Shown: positions 45,321 through 54,170, counted from the first letter of the stretch. The stretch is DNA of 64,000 nt from Flavobacterium sp. ASV13 (GCF_000745775.1 NZ_JQJY01000001.1:682001-746000), one strand, 5' to 3'. The notes: generated by a model from the letters alone, not told the origin. Made by a program: numbers and translations.

Positions 45321-45426
45321 ATTCTAAGATGCTGAGATGCTAAGTTTCTGAGATAATAAAAAAAATATTGAATGGTTTTGCAAATTTTTAAAAACTTAGT
45401 GCCTTAGAATCTTAGCATCTTAGCAT
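45321..45426. repeat. CTTAG-periodic inverted repeat
   Basis: Left part GATTCTAAGATGCTGAGATGC (45318-45338) and right part TTAGAATCTTAGCATCTTAGC form a hairpin with an AT-rich loop. It lies in the 343-nt gap between the AraC-like gene and the next small gene. The rest of the gap (45165-45317) is the promoter region of the AraC-like gene, with nothing else recognised. Confidence 0.75.
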
Positions 45427-45429
45427 CTT

Positions 45430-45473
45430 AAAAAAAAAAACAGCTGCCCCAGAATAAATCTGGAACAACTGCT
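45430..45473 (-). terminator. Rho-independent terminator (minus strand)
   Basis: Read on the minus strand, AGCAGTTGTTCCAGA pairs through G-U wobbles with TCTGGGGCAGCTGTT and is followed by ten T. It ends the transcript of the small gene at 45508-45846. Confidence 0.85.
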
Positions 45474-45507
45474 CCTCAGCAAAATAAAAATACCTATTTA
45501 TTTTATC

Positions 45508-45846
45508 TTATGTAAGTTCACTGATATCGGCGTTTTTTGAATAATTCTTTTTAGGAATATATTTAAAAAACTCCGCTTCATCTAAGTCAGCCGTAGGGCC
45601 GTATCCTAATAAATGTGTCCCTTTTATATGATCCTTTGTTTCGATTACATACAATATCGACATGTCGTCAGGATTGCTCATACCTTCATATCTATGATGT
45701 GCGACAATATAAATTTCATCGGGCTGATAAGCATATTTTGAATCAGTATCGATCAGAGAGCCGTTGTCAAATAAAAAATTTGTGGTGTAGCCTTCATCCT
45801 GATATTTCTGAATATAATCGGTTTCGTGTTTTTGCTCTTTTTTCAT
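45508..45846 (-). CDS. Small protein of the family often labelled phosphoribosylpyrophosphate synthetase-like
   Basis: A 112-aa acidic cytosolic protein. The core (about 18-85) has GYTTNFLFDNGSL, QPDEIYIVAHHRYEGMSNPDD and YVIETKDHIKGTHLLGYG. The YRYEGxxxPxDxxxxYxIE pattern is common in short Bacteroidota proteins that databases often name after PRPP synthetase, although they are far too short for that enzyme and lack its binding loops. The true role is unknown. It is monocistronic with a strong terminator. Confidence 0.7.
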   Translation of the reverse strand: MKKEQKHETDYIQKYQDEGYTTNFLFDNGSLIDTDSKYAYQPDEIYIVAHHRYEGMSNPDDMSILYVIETKDHIKGTHLLGYGPTADLDEAEFFKYIPKKNYSKNADISELT

Positions 45847-45996
45847 GATTTTAAATTTGAATTACCATTTCTGCAATCTTGATTAATCAAATTTCATCAT
45901 ACTTCACAAATAAAATTAACTCAAACGATTTTAAAATTAGCTCATTCAAAAAAGCACTTTTTCAGTCCTGAAATTTTTTATTAATTTTAATTTCTA

Positions 45997-46020
45997 AGTA
46001 CTTACAAGGTAAAAAGTACT
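45997..46020. promoter_or_regulatory. Inverted repeat upstream of the PAS kinase gene
   Basis: AGTACTT at 45997-46003 and AAGTACT at 46014-46020 form a perfect 7-bp dyad about 53 nt before the kinase ATG, next to a TATATTTA sequence. It could be an operator. Low confidence. Confidence 0.35.
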
Positions 46021-46072
46021 ATATTTAATAGATAAAATTTATTTTTTCAACTCCCAGCAAAAACAAATTTTA

Positions 46073-49000
46073 ATGGACAATTCAAGTTACGATTTTCTTT
46101 CAAAAGGAGGTGAAATGGGTGCCCTCACCCGTGCCAAAGATTGGAGCAAAACCGCTGTGGGTGCAGTCGAAACCTGGCCACAAAGTCTTCGAACAACTTT
46201 AGGAATTCTCCTAAACTCAAAGTTCCCCATGTTTTTATTTTGGGGACCAGAACATATATGCTTTTACAATGATGCTTATCGCCCGAGTCTAGGGAACGAA
46301 GGAAAACATCCTGATATTTTAGGACAAAAGGGAGCCGACTATTGGTCAGAAATTTGGGATTTTATTGGTCCCTTAATAACTCAGGTTCTGGAAAATGGAG
46401 AAGCAACCTGGCATGAAGATCAACTGGTTCCTATTTACAGAAACGGAAGTTTAGAAGATGTTTACTGGACTTTCAGTTATAGCCCCGTAATCAATGACGA
46501 CGGGAAAATTGCAGGTGTCTTAGTTGTATGTACCGAGACAACTGATAAAGTAAATATCCTCAAAAGGCTTGAAGAAAGCAATGAACGCTATCGAAATAAT
46601 ATACTGCAATCACCAAATGCAATGTGCATTTTGAGAGGAAAAGATTTTGTAGTTGAAATTGCCAACCAGTTAATGCTTGAAATTTGGAACCGTAAGGAAC
46701 ACGAAGTTCTTAATAAACCCATTTTTGAATCATTGCCAGAAGCCGCAGGACAAGGTATAGAAGATATTTTATTGAAAGTTTTTACAACTGGCGAACGCTT
46801 TACAGCAAATGAACTTCCTGTAAAATTAACCCGAAATGACAAAATTGTAAATACCTTTATTAACGTTGTTTATGAAGCTCTAAAAGGGTCTGATGGCATA
46901 ATTTCTGGAATTGTAGCAATTGCAAATGATGTCACGCTTCAAGTCATGGCGCGTAATGCAATTGAAGAAAGCGAAAAACAATTTAAAAATATCGTACAGC
47001 AAGTACCATTGGGAATTGCAATTCTAAAAGGCAAAGATTTAATTGTTGAATTAGCAAATGATACTTATTATCAAATTGTAGATAAAACTGAAGAAGAAAC
47101 CCTTTATAAATCGGTTTTTGCGTCGGTTCCTGAAAGCAAAGAAACCGTTTATCCGTTGATTTCTAAAGTGTATGAAGAAGGAATTCCTTTTTTTACAGAT
47201 GAATTGCTTGTCACTTTAAATCGATACAATAAACAAGAAGAATGTTATTTTAATATCGTTTTTCATCCTTTGAGAGAAGAAAATAATGAAGTCTCAGGCG
47301 TTATTGTTGTTGGTTATGAAGTAACAGAATCTGTACGGGCTAGATATATTTTGGCAGAACAGGAAAAAGCTTTTAGAAATTTAGTGATGCAATCACCTAT
47401 TGCCATGACAATTTTTAAAGAAAAGGAGCATATTATTGAATTAGCAAATACTACAATGCTCAATGATATCTGGCAGAAAAAAGAAAGTGAAACAATTGGC
47501 AAACCCGCATTAGAAGTTTTTCCGGAATTACGAAAACAAAAATATCCTAAACTGTTGAACGATGTATTGAACGACGGAAAAATTATTCGCGAAAATGAAT
47601 CTGTTGCTTACATCAATATTAAAGGCAAACTGGAAAAATTTTATCTTGATTATCAATACACGCCACTTTATGAGCCAAATGGCGAAATTTCGGGTGTAAT
47701 GATTAATGTCAATAATGTCACAGATAAAGTAGAAACCCGAAAAAAAGTCGAAGATGCAGAAGAACGAGTTCGCTTAGCATCGGAAATTGCCGAAATTGTA
47801 ACCTGGGATTTAAATGTTCCTACACAAGAATTGATTTATTCAAACAATTTGTTGACGCTTTTTGGTCTTGAAAAAAATAAGAAAGTGACTCGTGCACAGA
47901 TTTTAAACCAAATTTTTGAGGAAGATCTCCCCATAATTGAAAAAGCATATGCAAAAGCATTAAAAACAACTATTTATAAATATGAAGCCCGAATTATCAA
48001 ACCCGATAATTCAATTGCGTGGATTCGCGTTCATGGTAAAATGTTTTTTGATGAACTAAAAAATCCTGCAAAAATGCTCGGAATTGTGATGGACGTTACA
48101 GACGAGAAAAACAATCAGGAAGTTTTAATGAAAAGTCAGGAAAAATTTAGACTCCTCGCCGATTCTATTCAGCAATTTGTATGGACAAGTGATGCGATGG
48201 GAAATATGAACTATTTTAATCAGTCGCTTTATAATTTTTCCGGTCTTTCAAAAATCAATATCAACCAAAACGGATGGCTCCAAATTATTCATCCTGATGA
48301 TCGCGAAGAAAATATCAACCGTTGGATGGAATCTATAAAAACGGGCAATGAATTTTTATTCGAACATCGATTTCAACGACATGACGGTAAATACAGATGG
48401 TACGCCAGTCACGCAATTCCGCAAAAAGATGCCGATGGAAAAATCCAGATGTGGGTAGGAACAAGTACTGATATTCAGGAACAAAAAGATTCTACTACTC
48501 TTTTAGAACAACAGGTTTTACAGCGTACAGAAGAATTAGAAAGTAAAAACAGAGATCTGATTAACATGAATATTGAACTTCAGTCTTTTGCCTACATTTC
48601 AAGCCACGATTTGCAGGAACCTCTTCGAAAAATCCAAACTTTTGCGAGCCGATTAACCGATTTGGATGAACAGAATATATCGGCCAGAGCCAAAACTTAT
48701 TTGGAACGTATTGAGTTTTCAGCTAAAAGGATGCAGGCATTAATACAAGATTTACTTACCTATTCGAGAACAAATTCGGCTGACCGGACTTTTATAAAAA
48801 CGAATTTGGATGAAATTGCAGAAGAAGTTCTTATGGATTTTTCGGATCGTATTGAAGAAAAAAATGCCGTTATTGATCTTCATCCAATTGGCGAAGGAAC
48901 TGTAATGCCTTTTCAATTCAGACAATTGTTACATAATTTAATTGGGAATGCTTTGAAATTTTCCCGTAAAGATATCCCGCCTCATATTCAGATTAAAGCG

Positions 49001-49279
49001 AAAAGAGTAATGGGTGATAAATTAAATTTTAAAGTCGACTATCCGGATAAAATGTATTTCTGCCTACGAATCTCCGATAACGGAATTGGGTTTGATGATG
49101 AATACAAAGAACGCATTTTTGAAGTTTTCCAAAGACTGAATACTGAAAGTGAATTTGTAGGAACCGGAATCGGACTGGCAATTGTGAAAAAAATTGTCGA
49201 AAACCACAAAGGAATTATTAAAGCCCATAGTGAAAAAGACAAAGGAGCAACTTTTGAAATCTTTTTACCTGAGTTATAA
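46073..49279 (+). CDS. Multi-PAS sensor histidine kinase
   Basis: A 1068-aa soluble kinase with no membrane segment. About six PAS units come in series: about 35-160 (MFLFWGPEHICFYNDAYRP), 170-295, 300-425, 430-560 (three near copies, each with VxQSPxAMxI or VPLGIAILKG starts), 570-690, and 695-820 (RHDGKYRWYASHAIP). HisKA has ISSHDLQEPLRKIQTF near 845-865. HATPase_c has NLIGNALKFS, DNGIGFD and GTGIGLAIVKK. It lacks its own receiver; the convergent single-domain receiver at 49342 is a possible partner. The repeated PAS domains suggest ligand, redox or light sensing; cofactors cannot be told from the sequence. Confidence 0.93.
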   Translation: MDNSSYDFLSKGGEMGALTRAKDWSKTAVGAVETWPQSLRTTLGILLNSKFPMFLFWGPEHICFYNDAYRPSLGNEGKHPDILGQKGADYWSEIWDFIGPLITQVLENGEATWHEDQLVPIYRNGSLEDVYWTFSYSPVINDDGKIAGVLVVCTETTDKVNILKRLEESNERYRNNILQSPNAMCILRGKDFVVEIANQLMLEIWNRKEHEVLNKPIFESLPEAAGQGIEDILLKVFTTGERFTANELPVKLTRNDKIVNTFINVVYEALKGSDGIISGIVAIANDVTLQVMARNAIEESEKQFKNIVQQVPLGIAILKGKDLIVELANDTYYQIVDKTEEETLYKSVFASVPESKETVYPLISKVYEEGIPFFTDELLVTLNRYNKQEECYFNIVFHPLREENNEVSGVIVVGYEVTESVRARYILAEQEKAFRNLVMQSPIAMTIFKEKEHIIELANTTMLNDIWQKKESETIGKPALEVFPELRKQKYPKLLNDVLNDGKIIRENESVAYINIKGKLEKFYLDYQYTPLYEPNGEISGVMINVNNVTDKVETRKKVEDAEERVRLASEIAEIVTWDLNVPTQELIYSNNLLTLFGLEKNKKVTRAQILNQIFEEDLPIIEKAYAKALKTTIYKYEARIIKPDNSIAWIRVHGKMFFDELKNPAKMLGIVMDVTDEKNNQEVLMKSQEKFRLLADSIQQFVWTSDAMGNMNYFNQSLYNFSGLSKININQNGWLQIIHPDDREENINRWMESIKTGNEFLFEHRFQRHDGKYRWYASHAIPQKDADGKIQMWVGTSTDIQEQKDSTTLLEQQVLQRTEELESKNRDLINMNIELQSFAYISSHDLQEPLRKIQTFASRLTDLDEQNISARAKTYLERIEFSAKRMQALIQDLLTYSRTNSADRTFIKTNLDEIAEEVLMDFSDRIEEKNAVIDLHPIGEGTVMPFQFRQLLHNLIGNALKFSRKDIPPHIQIKAKRVMGDKLNFKVDYPDKMYFCLRISDNGIGFDDEYKERIFEVFQRLNTESEFVGTGIGLAIVKKIVENHKGIIKAHSEKDKGATFEIFLPEL

Positions 49280-49282
49280 AAA

Positions 49283-49320
49283 AAACACCAGATTCATTTT
49301 AGTAAATAAATCTGGTGTTT
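49283..49320. terminator. Bidirectional Rho-independent terminator
   Basis: Perfect 12-bp stem AAACACCAGATT / AATCTGGTGTTT with a 14-nt loop, A-rich on the left and T-rich on the right. It serves the convergent kinase and receiver genes. Confidence 0.9.
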
Positions 49321-49341
49321 CTTTTGTAATGTGTGCTGAGA

Positions 49342-49773
49342 TTATAACTTGTAAACAAAAGTTTTTCGATCTGGAGTAAATTCTTTCCAATTTATGGTTA
49401 AAGAATATTCGATAGCTTTTATAATATCTTTCATTAAAACCGGTTTTGTAATAAAAAAATTCGCTCCTAAAGTGAGACATTTTTCAATAATACCTGGTTC
49501 ATTTGAAGTTGAAAAAATGATAACCGGTATATCATTATTTTCTTCAGATCCTTTGAGTTCTGTTAAAACATCAAAGCCATTTTTGCCCGGCATATTGAGA
49601 TCTAAAAAAATAACATTCGGTTTTGGAGGCGAATGCGCGATTGCATTCAGTAACTTTTCTCCACCCGAGTAAGTCTGCAAAATGACATCTTTTGCTAATG
49701 AGTCAACGGCATCAGCAAAAATGCTTAAATCGTCTTCATCATCATCTGTGTAGAAAATTAATAAATCGTTCAT
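49342..49773 (-). CDS. Single-domain response regulator (Rcp1-like)
   Basis: A 143-aa receiver domain. Acidic pocket YTDDDEDD near 8-15, phospho-acceptor Asp in IFLDLNMPGKNGFDVL near 57, Ser in FSTSNEP and Lys in FITKPV. The DDDEDD start and MPGKNG motif are typical of the small receivers that pair with PAS or phytochrome-type kinases. It is convergent with the multi-PAS kinase gene. Confidence 0.9.
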   Translation of the reverse strand: MNDLLIFYTDDDEDDLSIFADAVDSLAKDVILQTYSGGEKLLNAIAHSPPKPNVIFLDLNMPGKNGFDVLTELKGSEENNDIPVIIFSTSNEPGIIEKCLTLGANFFITKPVLMKDIIKAIEYSLTINWKEFTPDRKTFVYKL

Positions 49774-49974
49774 GTAGAATGGGTTAAAACTGTTTCGTAA
49801 AGATAGAAAAAAAAATTACATGAAGCGATACGGTGCTATATTCTGACAAAAACTGAAAAATTGAAATCTGATAATTTTAAAAGGCAATTCTATAATTTTT
49901 TCAGATTCAAAAATCCCAACTTTGTTTAAAACTAATACTATCAAACATTTACAACAACATTAAACATAAAAGTC

Positions 49975-50478
49975 ATGGGAGATCATAAAAATCTTACCGA
50001 AGAATTAGCGGTAAACAAAATAAAAGAATTGGCAGAGAATATCAAAACCTGTATGTTCTGTACTTACAACAGCGACCGTCTGCAATCAAGACCAATGTCT
50101 GTTCAAAAAATTGATGATTTGGGCAATCTTTGGTTTTTATCGGACCGAAATAGCAGCCAGAATGCTGAAATTACATTAAATCCAACCGTAGAAATATTTT
50201 TCTCTGAGCCACACGACAAATTCCTGACACTGCATGGATCAGCTACTATTTCTTATGAAAGAGAAATTATCAAAGATTTATATGATCCAATTGTAAAAGT
50301 CTGGATGCCTGGCGGTATAGATGATCCAAATTTAAGTGCTATAAAAGTAGTTCCTGAAGATGGTTATTATTGGAATAATAAACATGGAAAAATGGTAGCA
50401 ATTGCTAAAATGACAGCCGCACTTGTAACCGGAAAAACCATGGATGACGGAATTGAAGGGAATTTGCAATTGCAGTAA
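49975..50478 (+). CDS. Pyridoxamine 5'-phosphate oxidase-fold protein (general stress protein 26-like)
   Basis: A 167-aa flavin-binding split-barrel protein. The pattern includes MFCTYNSDRLQSRPMSVQ (about 32-50), LWFLSDRNSSQNAEI, FFSEPHDKFLTLHGSATI and VWMPGGIDDPNLSAIKV. It fits the GSP26 group, which binds FMN or F420-like flavins and is induced by stress; the substrate is unknown. It is transcribed alone, with a hairpin repeat starting 22 nt after its stop. Confidence 0.88.
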   Translation: MGDHKNLTEELAVNKIKELAENIKTCMFCTYNSDRLQSRPMSVQKIDDLGNLWFLSDRNSSQNAEITLNPTVEIFFSEPHDKFLTLHGSATISYEREIIKDLYDPIVKVWMPGGIDDPNLSAIKVVPEDGYYWNNKHGKMVAIAKMTAALVTGKTMDDGIEGNLQLQ

Positions 50479-50499
50479 ATTTAAATTAGGTTTAAGTTT

Positions 50500-50590
50500 A
50501 ACCGCAAAGCACGCAAAGAAAAAACGCAAGGTTCGCAAAGTAAAATTTTCTTTGTGTGCTTTGCGTTTTTTCTTTGCGTGCTTTGCGGTT
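50500..50590. repeat. AACCGCAAAG hairpin repeat, copy at the DUF72 3' end
   Basis: Termini AACCGCAAAG (50500) and CTTTGCGGTT (50590) bound a nearly perfect hairpin: GCACGCAAAGAAAAAACGCAA against TTGCGTTTTTTCTTTGCGTGC. Its right end GGTTAA supplies the TAA stop codon of the DUF72 gene on the minus strand. It also follows the GSP26-like gene and may end both transcripts. Confidence 0.9.
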
Positions 50591-51302
50591 AAATCATAAT
50601 GCGTTTCATCTCTAAAGCATCTAAAATTCCTGCATCACTTGCTGTATTGTTAAAATACACAAATCCAGATTTTAGTGCAATTTCTCTTTTTATATGAAAT
50701 AATTCATCGAAGGAATAACTGGAATAAAACATTTTAGGAATGCCATGAAACCGAATATAAATCAAAGGAAAATCGGTAAAAATAGTTTGTGGCAATTTTG
50801 GATGGCTGACACTGCAAAACGTAACATTTTTTTCTAAAAATAAATTCCAAACTTCCTGATTCCACCAGCTTTCGTGGCGAAATTCAATTACGTTTTTGAA
50901 ATTTAAATCCAAATTCTGAATAATATGCAGCAATCGCTCAGAAGTAAAAGAATAACTTGGCGGAAACTGAAATAAAATACAAGCCAACTTTTCTTTGAAG
51001 CCATCTGCACAGCATAAATAAAAGTCTTTTAATAAATTTTCACAATCAACAAACTTTCTGATGTGCGTAATTTCTTTTGGTGCTTTTACAGAAAACAAGA
51101 AGTTTTCTGGTGTTTTATTGTACCAATTTCCAAAAATTCTTAAAGTTGGAAATTTATAAAAACTTCCGTTGAATTCGTACGTATTAAAATGTTGGCAATA
51201 AAAATCGAACCATTTTGATGAAGGCAGGTTTTCTGGGTAAAAAACGCCTTTCCAAAATCGATTATTATAACTTGAACATCCTATTAAAATATCATTTTTC
51301 AT
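50589..51302 (-). CDS. DUF72 family protein (YecE-like)
   Basis: Chosen ATG gives MKNDILIGCSSY (237 aa) and overlaps the glycosylase stop codon as ATGA. Family motifs: GCSSYNNRFWKGVFYPENLP (in part GCSSYNNRFW, FYPENLP), FNTYEFNGSFYKFP, FSVKAPKEITHIRK, FQFPPSYSF, VIEFRHESWW. The TIM-barrel DUF72 proteins are widespread, with no proven reaction. The overlap with a DNA-repair glycosylase gene suggests a common function. The last codon and stop (ATT TAA) fall at a repeat element. Confidence 0.88.
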   Translation of the reverse strand: MKNDILIGCSSYNNRFWKGVFYPENLPSSKWFDFYCQHFNTYEFNGSFYKFPTLRIFGNWYNKTPENFLFSVKAPKEITHIRKFVDCENLLKDFYLCCADGFKEKLACILFQFPPSYSFTSERLLHIIQNLDLNFKNVIEFRHESWWNQEVWNLFLEKNVTFCSVSHPKLPQTIFTDFPLIYIRFHGIPKMFYSSYSFDELFHIKREIALKSGFVYFNNTASDAGILDALEMKRIMI

Positions 51303-52030
51303 ATGTGAAGTTGTTGACAATTAGTACAGAAAAAACTTCTGCGATTCCATTTTCCTGTTTTCTTTCTGATGATCGGCAAATTACAGCGCAGACAAGTACT
51401 TTTAGTATACGCAAGCCAATGTTTCTTTAATTCAAATTTCTTCTTCCAATACAAAAATTCGAAACTATAAACAGAGCATTCCGAGATAATTTCAGTAATT
51501 TTTTCCTGTGGAATTTTCCCTACCAATGATTCAGGATGAACAAAACATCGGTACAAAACTTCATTTTTAATGATATTCCCTACTCCCGAAAATATATTCT
51601 GATCCAAAACTGCATCACAAATCATAACTTCCGGAATTTTATCCAGACTTTCTTTTGCTTTTTTCGGATTCCAGTTTTCATTTAATACATCTTCGCTCCA
51701 GTCGTAATGCTGATTTATATCGCCTTCCAGAATTTTAATCGAACAGGTGTAAAAATTGATTTCGCCATTGGCAAATTGTAAATGCAATCTGGGTTTCGTT
51801 TCTTTTTGTTCGTTAACTCGGTAAGTACCAAACATCAGCAAATGAATTTTTACTGTAAAATCATCAAAGCAAATTAAAAAATGTTTTCCCCAGGTTTTAA
51901 ACGACACTATTTTTTTGTTTTTTAAACGCTGAATATCAATGCTGCTGTTTCCTGAAACTTCAATAACTTTTTGGCCTGTAAACTGTTGTACTTCTTCTTT
52001 TAATATTAATATTGATGGACCTTCAGGCAT
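51299..52030 (-). CDS. nei: Fpg/Nei-family DNA glycosylase (endonuclease VIII-like)
   Basis: Base-excision repair enzyme. The ATG at 52030 is chosen because the mature protein must begin MPEGPS, with P2 as the catalytic Schiff-base residue and E3 next to it; 15 upstream codons are not part of the protein. Length is 243 aa. Helix-two-turn-helix segment QNIFSGVGNIIKNEVLYR near 155-172. C-terminal zinc finger with CLRCNLPI and FFCTNCQ, and an Arg in KWNRRSFFC. A terminator hairpin for the upstream DUF892 gene ends 24 nt before this start. Confidence 0.9.
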   Translation of the reverse strand: MPEGPSILILKEEVQQFTGQKVIEVSGNSSIDIQRLKNKKIVSFKTWGKHFLICFDDFTVKIHLLMFGTYRVNEQKETKPRLHLQFANGEINFYTCSIKILEGDINQHYDWSEDVLNENWNPKKAKESLDKIPEVMICDAVLDQNIFSGVGNIIKNEVLYRCFVHPESLVGKIPQEKITEIISECSVYSFEFLYWKKKFELKKHWLAYTKSTCLRCNLPIIRKKTGKWNRRSFFCTNCQQLHI

Positions 52031-52053
52031 GATTTCTCTTTTTAAATTATTAA

Positions 52054-52079
52054 AAAAGTGCAGCTTACACTGCACTTTT
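52054..52079 (-). terminator. Rho-independent terminator of the DUF892 gene
   Basis: Stem AAAAGTGCAG / CTGCACTTTT with a 6-nt loop, followed on the minus strand by more T. It lies between the DUF892 stop and the glycosylase start codon, leaving little room for a separate glycosylase promoter. Confidence 0.85.
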
Positions 52080-52098
52080 AGATTTTCATTTTATACTC

Positions 52099-52671
52099 TT
52101 AATCTGCTTCGGCAGCTTCAAGATTTACGGCATTTACAGCAACTTCTGTTAGTAATTTGTCGGCTCCTTTTTCTTCATCGAGCGTTAATTCTAATAAAGA
52201 TGCGGCTTCTTCTAAACCAAGCGTTTCGGCAAATTGTCTCAAAGTTCCGTAAGTCGCAATTTCATAATGTTCGATTTTTTGGCTTGCGGCAATAATTCCG
52301 GCATCTCTGACAACTCCAATTTCAGTTTCTTCCAAAATTCCTTTTCCTTCTTCAATCAAACCTTCCATTGCATCACATTTTTTTGCAGTTGCTTTTTTGC
52401 CAATTAGCTCAAAAACTTTTTCTAAACGTGTTACATGTTCTTCTGTCTCAACCAAATGATTGTTGATCGCCGAAATCAATTCTTCTGATGTTGCGTTTCT
52501 TGCCATTATTGGAAGTGCTTTCGTTAAAGCTTTCTCAGCCCAGTAAACATCTTTCAGTCCATCTTCAAATAATTCTGTCAAACCCGCAGCTGCATTTGAT
52601 TTTGGTTTTGTAACGCCTCTTTTCACTTCTTGTTTAGCCGGAGCTTCTTTTTTCTTTTCCGTCGTTTTCAT
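52099..52671 (-). CDS. DUF892 / YciF-family ferritin-like protein
   Basis: A 190-aa protein with a lysine-rich N-terminal tail (about 1-28) and a four-helix ferritin-like domain. Seen: GLTELFEDGLKDVYWAEKAL, NHLVETEEHVTRLEKVFE, CDAMEGLIEEGKGI, KIEHYEIATYGTLRQFAE and DEEKGADKLLTEVA. The Glu and His residues of the EExxH-type metal sites are kept. YciE/YciF-like proteins are stress-induced in many bacteria. It is divergent from the acidic protein gene. Confidence 0.92.
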   Translation of the reverse strand: MKTTEKKKEAPAKQEVKRGVTKPKSNAAAGLTELFEDGLKDVYWAEKALTKALPIMARNATSEELISAINNHLVETEEHVTRLEKVFELIGKKATAKKCDAMEGLIEEGKGILEETEIGVVRDAGIIAASQKIEHYEIATYGTLRQFAETLGLEEAASLLELTLDEEKGADKLLTEVAVNAVNLEAAEAD

Positions 52672-52822
52672 GGTAATTGTTTTTATGATTAATAGATGAT
52701 AAAATTACCATTCGAAATTCCAGCAGGGTTATAGCATTCTTTAATTAAATTCTATTCTACACATCTGATAATTATGCAATTACACCAAACAATTCTATAA
52801 AGAATTCTCTTGCATTTCGAAG

Positions 52823-52830
52823 TAGATTTG
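52823..52830 (+). promoter_or_regulatory. Putative -7 promoter box of the acidic protein gene
   Basis: TAGATTTG matches TAnnTTTG, 28 nt before the ATG. A nearby AATTCTATAAAGAATT quasi-palindrome at 52791-52806 could be a regulator site or part of the promoter. The 187-nt gap 52672-52858 also serves the divergent DUF892 gene. Confidence 0.45.
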
Positions 52831-52858
52831 TTTTATAGAAATTATAAAATCAGATATC

Positions 52859-53401
52859 ATGAATACTATAAATAAAAACAACAGCATTCTTAATAGAAAT
52901 CCTAACGCCGCAAACCGAAATACGGTGATGAATGAGGAGTTATATGATTTTAATGATCAAAAAGACACTGATAACAGCATTGAAGAAACTGCAAATCGCG
53001 GTTATACGGTAAGAAACGGGCATAATCCTGATAAGCCAAATCCTGATGAAAACGCTTATAGCGATGATGATTTAGACGATCTGGATGATGATTTTCATAC
53101 CGATCGCGACTTAGAAGACAATAACGATGATGTCTACGAAATTGACTTAGAAAACGATGATGATTATATAGACGAAGATCTCGACGAAGAAGAAGAAAAC
53201 GACGAATTTGATAACCCCGCCGACACTTTTGAAAACGACTTTAATGAAACCGAAGACGACTTGGAAGATTTAGAAGATGAGGATGAAGATGACGACGATT
53301 TTAATGACGAAGACGATGATAACGATGATGATACTACTTATGTTGAGGACGACGTTCAGGAAGATGATGACGCGTACTCAGATGACGATTTACGAAGATA
53401 A
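52859..53401 (+). CDS. Highly acidic Asp/Glu-rich protein
   Basis: A 180-aa protein with no signal peptide. The first 65 residues are Asn-rich and ordinary (NKNNSILNRNPNAANRNT, GYTVRNGHNPDKPNPDE). From about residue 68 onward most residues are Asp or Glu in blocks such as YSDDDLDDLDDDF and DEDEDDDDFNDEDDDNDDD, with a second YSDDDL copy just before the end. It is surely disordered, with strong negative charge. The consistent codon use and the terminator support a real gene. Possible roles are Ca/Mg binding, DNA mimicry or desiccation/osmotic protection, all speculative. It sits among stress genes. Confidence 0.8.
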   Translation: MNTINKNNSILNRNPNAANRNTVMNEELYDFNDQKDTDNSIEETANRGYTVRNGHNPDKPNPDENAYSDDDLDDLDDDFHTDRDLEDNNDDVYEIDLENDDDYIDEDLDEEEENDEFDNPADTFENDFNETEDDLEDLEDEDEDDDDFNDEDDDNDDDTTYVEDDVQEDDDAYSDDDLRR

Positions 53402-53421
53402 AGTTTAAATTTAAAAAAAGA

Positions 53422-53455
53422 AAAGCCGTTAAGATTAGATATTCTTAACGGCTTT
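53422..53455 (+). terminator. Rho-independent terminator
   Basis: Perfect 13-bp stem AAAGCCGTTAAGA / TCTTAACGGCTTT with an 8-nt loop, 20 nt after the acidic-protein stop codon. Confidence 0.92.
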
Positions 53456-53499
53456 ATTTATGTTTTTTATTGCGCAAATCAGATGTTTAATTTTAGGTA

Positions 53500-54147
53500 T
53501 TAATCGCCGATTTTTTCCAGCGTTGGAATATCATCCATTTTTTGAAGACGCTCTGTTAAGCCGGCTCTGGCTTCGGTTAATTCGAGCTCGGCTTTGCCTA
53601 ATTCTTTGTACCATTCTTCTTTTCCTGTTGATGCGTTTTCAATTTTTCGCATAATTTCATAAATCTCACCTTCGGCTTCCATTACTTGTAAACGTTTGTA
53701 ATATGTCAGGCTTTCGGTCATATGTGCAAGCGCAATCATTGCCGTTAGAAACGGATGATTGTTGGTCACATTCACATCTTTAATTTTTCCGTGCTCTAAT
53801 TCGACCTTCAAGGCATAGGCGAATTCTTCCATATTAAATTCGGCATGTTTGCTTTTCGGATTTAAATAGGCCTTAATTGCCTCGACATTATTCATCGTTG
53901 ATAAATCAACTTCGGTATGCTTATTATCCATTAAATCTTTGTAAACTACATTTGCAATCGCTCGTGCTTCGGCATTTGTAGGGTCGTTTTCTGGATTTTC
54001 AAAATCACGAACCGACCAGTCCCAATTTTGAGGATGAACAGGTTTGATGTATTTTTCACAAAAATCTGTCACATCATTTTTCAAGCTTACCATTTCGTCT
54101 TCTCTTTTTACATAGACATCTTGATAAGCACCGCTTTTTGTTCCCAT
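53500..54147 (-). CDS. DUF5661-containing protein
   Basis: Chosen ATG gives MGTKSGAYQDVYVK (215 aa); the longer frame runs back into a terminator hairpin. The C-terminal part (about 105-160) has MEEFAYALKVELEHG, NNHPFLTAMIALAHMTE and YYKRL, which fits DUF5661, a short family of unknown function with a conserved ELEHG motif. The N-terminal half has no known match. The final 50 residues are helical and charged. It lies in the stress-gene cluster. Confidence 0.7.
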   Translation of the reverse strand: MGTKSGAYQDVYVKREDEMVSLKNDVTDFCEKYIKPVHPQNWDWSVRDFENPENDPTNAEARAIANVVYKDLMDNKHTEVDLSTMNNVEAIKAYLNPKSKHAEFNMEEFAYALKVELEHGKIKDVNVTNNHPFLTAMIALAHMTESLTYYKRLQVMEAEGEIYEIMRKIENASTGKEEWYKELGKAELELTEARAGLTERLQKMDDIPTLEKIGD

Positions 54148-54170
54148 GATATTTTCTTTTTTAAAGGAAA

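Noticed and set aside
44206..45434. CTTAG-type runs as CRISPR or tandem gene remnants
   Set aside because: The units are short and imperfect with no unique spacers; they form inverted hairpins like other intergenic repeats.
45508..45846. Small gene as a true phosphoribosylpyrophosphate synthetase
   Set aside because: At 112 aa it lacks the PRPP and ATP loops of that enzyme; the database name of the family looks like a mislabel.
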